From Deltaproteobacteria bacterium (GTDB lineage Bacteria > Desulfobacterota > Desulfobacteria > Desulfobacterales > B30-G6), in the NCBI GenBank assembly GCA_003647375.1, contig QMMS01000091.1, positions 1-14,185 on the forward strand: DNA of 14,185 bases. The letters run 5' to 3'. The stretch's first letter is position 1. Each line of letters starts with the position of its first letter. The notes under the pieces were generated by a model, which saw nothing but the letters and a program-made list of their open reading frames with translations, did no database searches and was not told where the DNA came from. The position numbers and the translations under genes are program-made. This document shows positions 1 to 6,822 of the stretch, piece after piece.

Positions 1-245
<245 letters not shown>

Positions 246-333
246 GGATATCGAACCATAGCGTCAACTGTTAATGGCCCAGTCTTCTGCAAGTTTAACT
301 TGTCTCCATCCACAATCTGGACGGACACCAGCT

Positions 334-409
334 TGGAGCGGGAGACGAGGCTCGAACTCGCGACATTCAGCTTGGAAGGCTGAAGCTCTACCAACTGAGC
401 TACTCCCGC
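334..409 (-). tRNA. glyT: tRNA-Gly(TCC)
   Basis: This is a 76-nt cloverleaf on the minus strand with encoded CCA. The acceptor stem is GCGGGAG/CTCCCGC, and the anticodon loop CTTCCAA gives TCC (Gly, GGA codons). It sits between the Tyr and Thr(GGT) tRNAs, as glyT does in the tufB operon. Confidence 0.97.
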
Positions 410-558
410 TTCGGACATCGGTAAACTTTCAGTCAAACAGGGCATGGAAACAACAACGTTTCTTCAAACTGCAGACAATGCGTCCAGGAAGAAGCCGTGT
501 AGTTCTTTGCGACCCCGATTCATAACCGAAATCTCCTACATACAACTCACAAATTGGC

Positions 559-643
559 TGGTGGTGGGGGGAGGATTTGAACCTCCGAAGGCTTCGCCGA
601 CAGATTTACAGTCTGTTCCCTTTGACCACTCGGGAACCCCACC
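559..643 (-). tRNA. tyrU: tRNA-Tyr(GTA)
   Basis: This is an 85-nt class II tRNA with a long variable arm. The acceptor stem is GGTGGGG/CCCCACC with discriminator A and encoded CCA. The anticodon stem-loop contains CTGTAAA, giving anticodon GTA (Tyr). It is the second tRNA of the operon. Confidence 0.97.
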
Positions 644-720
644 TGAACTATTGAACATCCGATCACCGAAAGCGAGCCACCCTGACCGCTACGGCGATGC
701 AGTAACAACTTGATTTAAAA

Positions 721-796
721 TGGAGCCAGCGGAGGGACTCGAACCCCCGACCCACTGATTACAAATCAGTAGCTCTGCCAGCTGAGCTACGCTGGC
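721..796 (-). tRNA. thrU: tRNA-Thr(TGT)
   Basis: This is a 76-nt cloverleaf with encoded CCA. The acceptor stem is GCCAGCG/CGCTGGC. The anticodon loop TTTGTAA gives TGT (Thr, ACA codons). It is the first gene of the tRNA-tuf transcription unit; upstream of it lies only AT-rich intergenic DNA. Confidence 0.97.
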
Positions 797-824
797 ACAT
801 TTTTAATATTTACAGCCTGTTGAA

Positions 825-853
825 AGTATATATTAACTGCCGCCAGACAGAAA
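825..853 (-). promoter_or_regulatory. Candidate promoter of the tRNA-tuf operon
   Basis: On the minus strand TATACT (825-830) is a good -10 box. It lies about 29 bases upstream of the first tRNA, which would give a very short leader. The best -35 at 17-bp spacing is the weak TTTCTG (848-853). It is placed by position and one good hexamer only. Confidence 0.3.
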
Positions 854-1121
854 CGATTTATGCGTTATGACTTGCCTGCTAATCCCGTAGCATGCGACAA
901 CGAACGCACCCGTTGTTGTGGTTCAAAACAGTGACTTGTATCTTATAGAACTATTTTTATCAACCCTAATATTGTTCAATTATATTCACCTATGAGTGAT
1001 TATGCCATGATATAGTCTATAATCAATCATTTATGTTTTAATTTTGCTTGTTTTCTTCGATTTTCAAAATACTTTTGCCTGAATTGAGCGATTTTCGACC
1101 TTATATTATAGGACAATCAAA
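854..1121. other. AT-rich intergenic region, no gene seen
   Basis: This is part of the 936-base gap between the tRNA operon and mltD. I see no open frame with coding character and no RNA gene here. It may hold additional upstream promoter elements for the tRNA operon (for example TATAAG near 943 on the minus strand), but none has a convincing partner box. Confidence 0.5.
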
Positions 1122-1170
1122 ATGGGCCGAAACTGAGATGCCAAAAGGTGAAGTCATTTTTGCCCGAGCC
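1122..1170 (+). repeat. Dispersed repeat, single-arm copy
   Basis: These 49 bases match 5523-5571 at 42 of 49 positions without gaps. The second copy is the right arm of a 185-bp foldback element. No opposite arm was found near this copy, so it looks like a solo or decayed end. Confidence 0.75.
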
Positions 1171-1319
1171 CTGATTTATCACAGTAAGCTTTAATTTTTG
1201 AATATCAAGCCTCTTCCGTTATTTTCTGACAATATTTTGCTGGTGCAGGTAATTTTCACTAAGCGATTAGTTCCTTAGCTGTAAAATTAGTGTAATTTGT
1301 GGCAAAAACAATAAAAGCA

Positions 1320-1399
1320 ATCACGAAAACACGAAATCTGAAAAACACGAAAATTTCCATGGTCTTTTTCGTGGTTTCGTACTTTCGTGATTTCGTGAT
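1320..1399. repeat. 80-bp palindrome built from CACGAAA boxes
   Basis: The palindrome is centred exactly on CCATGG (1357-1362). The left arm carries CACGAAA at 1322-1328, 1330-1336 and 1346-1352. The right arm carries the complement TTTCGTG at 1368-1374, 1383-1389 and 1391-1397, plus TTTCGTA at 1375-1381. It could form a long imperfect hairpin or be a multi-box binding array. No protein-coding role is likely, although short frames run through it on both strands. Confidence 0.8.
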
Positions 1400-1479
1400 A
1401 AAAGATTTTTTTCTTTTCCGGTTTATCCGGGTTATCTTGAAGCTTTATTCGAGGTCTCGGTTCTCCGGCTGTATTTGGC

Positions 1480-1508
1480 TTGACATACGATACTGTTTTC
1501 CCTATATA
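1480..1508 (+). promoter_or_regulatory. Candidate sigma-70 promoter upstream of mltD (distal)
   Basis: A perfect -35 TTGACA (1480-1485) is followed at 17-bp spacing by TATATA (1503-1508). Transcription would begin near 1515 and run through several palindromes and a repeat end before mltD at 1733, giving a leader of about 215 bases. An inverted repeat CCTATA/TATAGG (1501-1506, 1518-1523) overlaps the -10 box. Confidence 0.5.
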
Positions 1509-1543
1509 GTGTATGTTTATAGGATAGCATAATACAACATATG

Positions 1544-1558
1544 GTGTGAATTCCACAC
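1544..1558. promoter_or_regulatory. Palindrome, possible operator
   Basis: GTGTG and CACAC flank AATTC, giving a 15-bp near-perfect palindrome about 30 bases downstream of the distal promoter's expected start point. Operator function is inferred from symmetry and position only. Confidence 0.3.
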
Positions 1559-1570
1559 AGACAGAGTCTC

Positions 1571-1587
1571 TACCCGCTAAGCGGGTA
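1571..1587 (+). other. GC-rich 7-bp hairpin in the mltD leader
   Basis: TACCCGC (1571-1577) pairs perfectly with GCGGGTA (1581-1587) across a TAA loop. No T-run follows, so it is not a standard intrinsic terminator. It lies just before the repeat end at 1601. Confidence 0.5.
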
Positions 1588-1600
1588 AGCTTAGTGATGT

Positions 1601-1652
1601 TTGAATCATAGGCCCCTTGAACCCTTTCTCCCCACTGGTTTGGGAGAAGAAC
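1601..1652 (+). repeat. Solo right end of an 8-mer-array element
   Basis: The sequence reads in 8-base units TTGAATCA, TAGGCCCC, TTGAACCC, TTTCTCCC (1601-1632). It then has a small hairpin TTCTCCC/GGGAGAA (1626-1632, 1642-1648) ending GAAGAAC. The same layout occurs at 9522-9580 at the right end of the four-helix-bundle element. The first TTG opens a frame into mltD, creating a false 44-residue extension. Confidence 0.7.
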
Positions 1653-1684
1653 AAAAAATTAACCTTCAACTTTGGGATAAAACC

Positions 1685-1711
1685 TTGACAGAGATAACCT
1701 TCTTGTATACT
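1685..1711 (+). promoter_or_regulatory. Candidate proximal promoter of mltD
   Basis: TTGACA (1685-1690) and TATACT (1706-1711) are both close to consensus but only 15 bp apart, which is short of the usual 16-18. Transcription would start near 1718, 15 bases before the mltD ATG. The leader has no clear Shine-Dalgarno sequence. Confidence 0.4.
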
Positions 1712-1732
1712 TCTGCGATTCCAGAATCTAAT

Positions 1733-3772
1733 ATGAAACGTGAAACAGACCATAACAAGCACCAGGCATGGAAGGGTTGCCGATACCTTCTGAGCTTGTT
1801 CCTTTTGACCTTTTTGCTGGCCGGCTGTCAGCAACTGGCGCCCAAGCCTGACGCTCCGCCTGATCAGGCGTCCGCCAATGAATTTGGACTGCTGCGAGAT
1901 AACGCTGTCTCTCCGGAAACGCCCCCTGATCCAGTGGCCGAACCACCCGAAGTTCCCGTGGAAAGCACCTTGCCGACGGATAAAGAGGCTGACGAAACGC
2001 TGGATGAACTCCCCCCCGACACCCCCGTTGATACAGATCTTGCAGAAACGAACATCGTTGACGAGATTATCCCTGAAAAGGAATTCGGCACCGTCGCTCC
2101 GCAGCAAATACAACCCGAAGACAGGCAGGCATTATACCAGGTAGACGAGGCTCTGCCGGAAGATGCCGACACGGAAATACCGGAGCCGGTAATCGATAAA
2201 ACACCACCTCCCCAAAAAACGACCCAGATGTTCCTTGACGAGGCACTTGGTTTTTGCAAAGCCGCTCAGGAATTCTGGCAAAAGGGAGAATTAGAAAATG
2301 CCCTCGAAGCGCTGGACCAGGCCTATTCCCTGATTCTCGACATCGAACTCGAAGACCAGCCCCCCCAGCAGATGCAGCAGAAGGAAGATCTCCGCTTCCT
2401 GATATCCAAACGCATTCTGGAAATTTACGCTTCACGCAACACGGTGGCAAATGGTAGCCACAACGCTATTCCATTGGAAATGAACCGCCACGTTAAGGCT
2501 GAAATACGGCTTTTTACCCAGGGCGGGGAAAAGAATTTTTTCAAGCAATCCCTTGTCCGGTCAGGTAAGTATCGACCCTTTATCCTTTCCAGGCTGAAAG
2601 AAGCCGGAATGCCCGAAGAGTTGTCCTGGCTGCCCCTCATAGAAAGCGGGTTCAAGGTGAAAGCCCTGTCCAAAGCCCGGGCCCTCGGTCTCTGGCAGTT
2701 TATTCCATCGACCGGCTATAAATTCGGATTGAAACGCAACAAATATATCGATGAGCGTATCGATCCCACTAAATCGACCAATGCCGCCATTGCCTATCTA
2801 CAAGAGCTGCATGGTATTTTTGGAGACTGGATAACGGCGCTTGCGGCCTACAATTGTGGAGAGGGTCGGGTCCTGCGAGTCATCCGCGGCCAGAATATCA
2901 ATTATCTCGATAATTTCTGGGACCTGTATGAACGGCTTCCCAGGGAAACAGCCCGGTATGTCCCCAGGTTTATGGCCGCAGTTCATATTATCAATAATCC
3001 CGACAAATACGGCCTCGGGTCGGTTGTGCCGGACACCCCTCTTGATTTCGAAATCGTAGAGGTCTCCAGACAGGTTCAGTTGACGGACATTGCCGGCAAA
3101 ATAGGGGAATCCAGTAAAGTGATGAAAGAGTTGAACCCCGAGCTTCGCTACAACATCCTGCCTCCGGAAAACTATTTCCTGAAAGTGCCACCGGCAAAGG
3201 CCGACCGGTTGTTGGCATCCATCGGCAGCATCCCTGTTTCGCATCCGCCAAGACCAGCCTACGTAACCCATCGCGTCCGATCGGGCGAGACCCTTTCCGG
3301 TATTGCCGATAAATACAGAACCAGTGTCCGGCGTATTAAGCAGGCCAATAATCTCCGCTCGTCACATTTTATCGTGATCGGCAAAAAATTGAAAATCCCC
3401 CAACGGGGAACCGTCATAGTCCGTGCAGACAAAGCCGTAAAAAAACCTACCGGAAAGACCACTATCCACAAGGTGCGCAGCGGCGATTCACTCTGGATCC
3501 TTGCCCGACGGTATGGAACCACCACAAAGAAGATCCAGGCGTTGAATGGCCTGAAAAGAACCAACCTTTACATAGGACAGCGCCTGACGGTACCGGAATA
3601 CCGCTATGAAAGCCCCGCCACGACCAGCACCAACCAATATCTCGTGCGTCGCGGTGACAGCCCGTACAAGATCGCCCAACGCCACAACATGTCTCTGGGG
3701 CACTTTCTGCGTATTAACGGGCTGACTCCCAGGAATAAAATCTTTCCAGGCCAGGTGCTGAAGGTGGAATAG
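1733..3772 (+). CDS. mltD: MltD-type membrane-bound lytic murein transglycosylase with three LysM domains
   Basis: This 679-residue lipoprotein cuts peptidoglycan glycan strands in the periplasm. It has an N-terminal hydrophobic stretch ending in the lipobox LLAGC (Cys32; Gln at +2 suggests the outer membrane). A Pro/Asp/Glu-rich linker (about 33-160) and a helical region follow. The SLT catalytic domain (about 284-390) has LSWLPLIESGF with catalytic Glu304, then GLWQFIPSTG and ALAAYNCGEGRV. Three LysM modules (about 511-556, 578-622, 635-678) would bind peptidoglycan. ATG 1733 was chosen because the longer frame from TTG 1601 places 44 repeat-derived residues in front of the signal peptide. 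The start has only a weak ribosome-binding site. A GGDEF gene follows after 23 bases. Confidence 0.93.
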   Translation: MKRETDHNKHQAWKGCRYLLSLFLLTFLLAGCQQLAPKPDAPPDQASANEFGLLRDNAVSPETPPDPVAEPPEVPVESTLPTDKEADETLDELPPDTPVDTDLAETNIVDEIIPEKEFGTVAPQQIQPEDRQALYQVDEALPEDADTEIPEPVIDKTPPPQKTTQMFLDEALGFCKAAQEFWQKGELENALEALDQAYSLILDIELEDQPPQQMQQKEDLRFLISKRILEIYASRNTVANGSHNAIPLEMNRHVKAEIRLFTQGGEKNFFKQSLVRSGKYRPFILSRLKEAGMPEELSWLPLIESGFKVKALSKARALGLWQFIPSTGYKFGLKRNKYIDERIDPTKSTNAAIAYLQELHGIFGDWITALAAYNCGEGRVLRVIRGQNINYLDNFWDLYERLPRETARYVPRFMAAVHIINNPDKYGLGSVVPDTPLDFEIVEVSRQVQLTDIAGKIGESSKVMKELNPELRYNILPPENYFLKVPPAKADRLLASIGSIPVSHPPRPAYVTHRVRSGETLSGIADKYRTSVRRIKQANNLRSSHFIVIGKKLKIPQRGTVIVRADKAVKKPTGKTTIHKVRSGDSLWILARRYGTTTKKIQALNGLKRTNLYIGQRLTVPEYRYESPATTSTNQYLVRRGDSPYKIAQRHNMSLGHFLRINGLTPRNKIFPGQVLKVE

Positions 3773-3795
3773 ACCCCAATCAAGGATATTGTCAT

Positions 3796-5178
3796 ATGCC
3801 CGATACGCATAGTGGTACAAATGTTGTTACTCAACTGAAAAAAGTCCTCGCAGTTGATAATGATCCGATTATGCTCAAATTTTTCTCCAGAATACTTGAG
3901 AAAGCCGGATTGCAGGTTGTAACCGCCGGTGACGGCGTCACCGCCATTGACACACTCGAAAGCTACACCCCTGATCTGTTTTTAGTCGATTTGGTAATGC
4001 CCAACATAGACGGGCGGGCGCTGTGTCGTATTATACGAAGCAAAAAAAAGTTCAAAACAACGCCCATCGTGATTATTTCCGCCATCGCGGCCGAAGAAAC
4101 AATCAATACGGTAGCGTTAGGCGCCAACCTCTGTATCGCCAAAGTAGCGTTTGCCGAAATGGAAGTCATCATAAACAAATTTTTAGATACCCCCCAGTTG
4201 CTGTGGGATCCAACACTGGGCAACCGGGTTTTAGGGGTAAAAGACCTTTCACCGCGCAATATCACCAATGAACTATTGACGATCAACAGCCATTTTCGCA
4301 TCATGCTTGACAGCATATCCAATGGAATTCTCGAAATTGAGCAAAACAAACGTATTATTTATGCCAATCCAGCGGCTCTGCGTTTTTTTTCTATGCCCCC
4401 TGAGATCATGTTAGGCAGTTATGTATCCCAAATTTTCCAGATCGACACGGATGAGCTGTTTTCCCCCCTGATCAACGCCTCGGCATCAAACACCGATCCC
4501 ACCGGCCGGCATATCAGGATTTCGGTTCGCAACCGGCTTTTAGATGTATCTGTTGTGGCGTCCAATCACAACCAGGATACCCAAGTGATTGTCATGGAAG
4601 ACATCACCGAACGCGAAAAAGCACAAGAAGATCTCCTTGAGGCCAACAAAAGACTTGAGGTTCTGGCCCGGATTGACGGCCTGACGAATGTTTCCAATCG
4701 ACGCCATTTTGACGAATTGCTTCATCAGGAATGGGGACGTCTGAAACGTGAAAACGGTGAGTTGGCTCTGCTGCTCTGTGATATAGATTACTTCAAGGAT
4801 TATAATGATACCTACGGCCACCTCGAAGGCGATCAATGCCTCAAGGATATCGCCCAGACCATCAATTCCACCCTTCAACGACCCTCGGATATGGCCGCGC
4901 GGTATGGTGGTGATGAATTTGTCATCATTTTGCCCAACACAATGCTCGAGGGCGCTTTGCACCTGGCCGAAGACATCCGGGATAACATCTGCCGGCTTCA
5001 TACCAGACACAAGACGCCAGTTGCCGACCATGTTACGGTAACGATTGGGGCTAGCAGCGGGTTTCCCGGTGACGCGCTGCCGGAAGACAAATTCATCTGG
5101 CTGGCCGACAAGGCGCTTTACGAGGCTAAAATGAAAGGACGTAATTGTTGCATAGGAAAAATGTTGCCGCACCCATGA
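3796..5178 (+). CDS. REC-PAS-GGDEF diguanylate cyclase response regulator
   Basis: This 460-residue protein should make cyclic di-GMP under control of a phosphorelay. The receiver domain (about 15-130) has the acidic pair D21/D23, the phospho-acceptor D65 in LFLVDLVMPN, S95 and K116. A PAS-like sensor (about 165-275) is followed by a short helical linker. The GGDEF domain (about 290-458) has an intact GGDEF at 371-375. An RxxD inhibitory I-site (RPSD, 362-365) lies exactly five residues upstream, so product inhibition is expected. There is no EAL domain. AAGGA (3782-3786) sits nine bases before the ATG. The close spacing after mltD suggests co-transcription. No cognate histidine kinase is in the window. 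Confidence 0.94.
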   Translation: MPDTHSGTNVVTQLKKVLAVDNDPIMLKFFSRILEKAGLQVVTAGDGVTAIDTLESYTPDLFLVDLVMPNIDGRALCRIIRSKKKFKTTPIVIISAIAAEETINTVALGANLCIAKVAFAEMEVIINKFLDTPQLLWDPTLGNRVLGVKDLSPRNITNELLTINSHFRIMLDSISNGILEIEQNKRIIYANPAALRFFSMPPEIMLGSYVSQIFQIDTDELFSPLINASASNTDPTGRHIRISVRNRLLDVSVVASNHNQDTQVIVMEDITEREKAQEDLLEANKRLEVLARIDGLTNVSNRRHFDELLHQEWGRLKRENGELALLLCDIDYFKDYNDTYGHLEGDQCLKDIAQTINSTLQRPSDMAARYGGDEFVIILPNTMLEGALHLAEDIRDNICRLHTRHKTPVADHVTVTIGASSGFPGDALPEDKFIWLADKALYEAKMKGRNCCIGKMLPHP

Positions 5179-5217
5179 TGGCAACCATGAATTCCTTTAC
5201 AAAGACGAGGCTGTAGT

Positions 5218-5373
5218 ATGAAAACAACCACAAAAATTCTTATCTTTCTAATAGCCATGGCAGTGGCCGATATAGTCATTCCTGTACCAATAGCTACCTT
5301 TATGCTCATCTATGTGCTCTATCAAAAACCAGCGTGGTTTAGGGATCTGCTTGAGGAGGTTTATAGATCTTGA
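5218..5373 (+). CDS. Small membrane protein, 51 residues, unknown function
   Basis: This is a short frame with an ATG preceded by GAGG (5207-5210) at a good seven-base spacing. It begins MKTTTKILIFLIAM and has a hydrophobic span over residues 7-35 that includes the proline-containing IVIPVPIATF. It ends with a charged amphipathic tail containing FRDLLEEVYR. It starts 39 bases after the GGDEF stop, so it may be the third gene of that transcript. I do not recognise a family. The hydrophobicity, good ribosome-binding site and clean frame support a real peptide. A foldback element begins 17 bases after its stop. Confidence 0.6.
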   Translation: MKTTTKILIFLIAMAVADIVIPVPIATFMLIYVLYQKPAWFRDLLEEVYRS

Positions 5374-5390
5374 TGTGATAGAACGACACC

Positions 5391-5575
5391 TATGGGCTCG
5401 CATAAAAATAACTTAGCAGAATTAGCGTTCAGATTTGGTTCAGGTTTGGCTGATCCGAATGAGCAAATCCACAGGAATAGCGAGCTATTTCGCGGATTTT
5501 GGGAATGAGGCATCGGCCAAAGATGGGCTGAAGCTGAGATGCAAAAATGTGAAGTTATTTTTACGCGAGCCTATG
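5391..5575. mobile_element. 185-bp foldback (MITE-like) element
   Basis: Its ends are 24-bp inverted repeats (5391-5414 and 5552-5575) matching at 21 of 24 positions, with core GGCTCGC followed by TAAAAATAACTT. Complementarity continues inward (GGCTGATCC with GGCATCGGCC; AAATCC with GGATTT) to a central AATAGC-GA-GCTATT at 5476-5489, whose centre coincides with the element's midpoint. There is no coding frame and no clear target-site duplication. The right end overlaps the stop codon of the gene at 5571-5918. A partial copy of one arm lies at 1122-1170. Confidence 0.7.
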
Positions 5576-5918
5576 CCTTTGTATAGACGCCCCTATCGAC
5601 ACTCTTAATCTTACCCTGCTTCCTCAACTTGAAAACAATATTGGCAATCTTTTTATTGTCGAACCCTGTCTTTTTCGCAAGGGTCGCACTATTGACACCC
5701 TTCTTTGACCTGTTGATTACAGCCAGAACAGCATCGGAGGCAGTTCCGGTTTTAGCCGTCTTTTTAGCCGGCGCTTTCTTAGCCTTGCGTACAGGTTTTT
5801 CCTTAGCCTGTTTTTTTGGTGTGCTCTCCTCTATCTTCTCAGCTATCTTCTCCATTCCCTGCGCCATAGTTCTCAGGCCTTCCGCTACCGCTTTCAACGC
5901 TACATCAAATTCCTTCAT
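5571..5918 (-). CDS. Small basic protein with winged-helix-like C-terminal domain
   Basis: This 115-residue protein has three parts. An N-terminal amphipathic helix (1-32) has the heptad-like pattern MKEFDVALKAVAEGLRTMAQ. A Lys/Ala/Pro-rich linker (33-57) resembles histone H1-like tails. The C-terminal domain (58-115) has a helix-turn-helix/winged-helix pattern, with NSATLAKKTGFDNKKIANIV as the likely recognition region and LRKQGKIKSVDRGVY as the wing. Binding to DNA is inferred from this. A strong AGGAGGT (5924-5930) lies five bases upstream of the ATG. The TAG stop (5571-5573) is inside the terminal repeat of the neighbouring foldback element, so the last residues may have been altered by its insertion. 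Confidence 0.85.
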   Translation of the reverse strand: MKEFDVALKAVAEGLRTMAQGMEKIAEKIEESTPKKQAKEKPVRKAKKAPAKKTAKTGTASDAVLAVINRSKKGVNSATLAKKTGFDNKKIANIVFKLRKQGKIKSVDRGVYTKA

Positions 5919-6002
5919 AGTTGACCTCCTGTATAGTTTGGATAAAATATATTACCAAAAAATCAAAAAGAATTCCTCATCAAGTTTCATGAAATGTTCG
6001 GA

Positions 6003-6809
6003 TCAAGGCCACCCCTTCAAACCAAAGTCAAGCTGGTACGTTTTATCACCGCGACGCAGCACAATATCATCAGGATTAATGTGGCTTATTTGATACCCCT
6101 CGAGGCTATCTCCCTCCCGCAGAACCTTATTGTTAATTACCGTCAGTCGTTCCTGGGGGGTTTCTCCCCATGAAATGGCCTGTATCTTAAAGCTGACGCC
6201 TTCGAGTCGGTCCATCGGCAGAGGTTTCTTTTTCCGGGTAAGCACTTTTTTTGATGACACATCTATTGAATCGAGTTTATCCTTTTCTTTGGTTAATAAT
6301 TGTGACGCCGGTTCCTGAAATGCCTTACCCGCCACCGGACTTTCTTCCTGAGCCTCTTTTAATTGGACAACCCGTCTTTTTTCGGCTTTGATCTCACCCG
6401 TATGATTTCCGTCCTCCAACGATTTCGGTTTCGTTGTGGTTTTATCGCCGGCAACTATTGTTTCCGGCTTTCCTGCGGAGGCTGTCGATATGCGATCTTG
6501 AGACATAGATGGCAATGGGAAAGGCGTTTTCTGTTCATCCAGGGCTGCCACAGGTTTTGGCGTTTCCTGTGCTTCAGATTTTACCACAGGTGTAACATCC
6601 CCAGGAAGGGGTTCGGGCGTTTTTTCGGGACTCCTCTGATAATAAACCGCGAAACCGATGACTCCGATACATACGCAGACGACCCCGACAATCCTGATGG
6701 CGCTTTTTGAGGGAAAAACTTTTCTGCCTGCCCCTGCAGGTGCCAGCGGGTAATGCTGCGGGGATGTTTCCTTCTCCAGCTTTTTTAAAGCATCAAGAAT
6801 CGAACTCAA
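6003..6809 (-). CDS. gspB: GspB/ExeB-like type II secretion assembly protein
   Basis: This 268-residue single-pass inner-membrane protein opens with the family signature SSILDALKKLE and has one membrane segment at about 37-56 (IVGVVCVCIGVIGFAVYY). A long low-complexity periplasmic linker follows, then a C-terminal GspB domain at about 205-268 with FKIQAISWG, RLTVINNKVLREGD and DIVLRRGDKTYQL. GspB works with GspA to place the type II secretion secretin. The start codon is TTG (6807-6809): it matches the family start, and AAGGA (6819-6823) lies nine bases upstream, overlapping the gspA stop codon. Translational coupling is therefore likely. No other gsp genes are in the window. Confidence 0.9.
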   Translation of the reverse strand: MSSILDALKKLEKETSPQHYPLAPAGAGRKVFPSKSAIRIVGVVCVCIGVIGFAVYYQRSPEKTPEPLPGDVTPVVKSEAQETPKPVAALDEQKTPFPLPSMSQDRISTASAGKPETIVAGDKTTTKPKSLEDGNHTGEIKAEKRRVVQLKEAQEESPVAGKAFQEPASQLLTKEKDKLDSIDVSSKKVLTRKKKPLPMDRLEGVSFKIQAISWGETPQERLTVINNKVLREGDSLEGYQISHINPDDIVLRRGDKTYQLDFGLKGWP

Positions 6810-6822
6810 ATTTTATCATCCT

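Noticed and set aside
1287..1556. Open frames of 77 and 89 codons on the two strands across the CACGAAA palindrome
   Set aside because: Their residues simply mirror the repeat boxes, and neither has a ribosome-binding site or recognisable domain.
1571..1587. Hairpin read as an intrinsic terminator
   Set aside because: There is no T-run after the stem on either strand.
1601..1732. N-terminal extension of MltD from TTG 1601
   Set aside because: It lies in a repeat shared with the TPR gene leader and would put 44 residues before a clear lipoprotein signal peptide.
2067..2450. Arg/Pro-rich minus-strand frame inside mltD
   Set aside because: It is a shadow of the low-complexity acidic/proline linker of MltD.
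4540..5184. 214-codon minus-strand frame under the GGDEF gene
   Set aside because: It is antisense to a clear GGDEF domain with intact motifs; it has no domain signal of its own.
5374..5570. c-di-GMP riboswitch downstream of the GGDEF gene
   Set aside because: The foldback structure lacks a recognisable GEMM-type layout and lies at the 3' ends of convergent genes, not in a leader.
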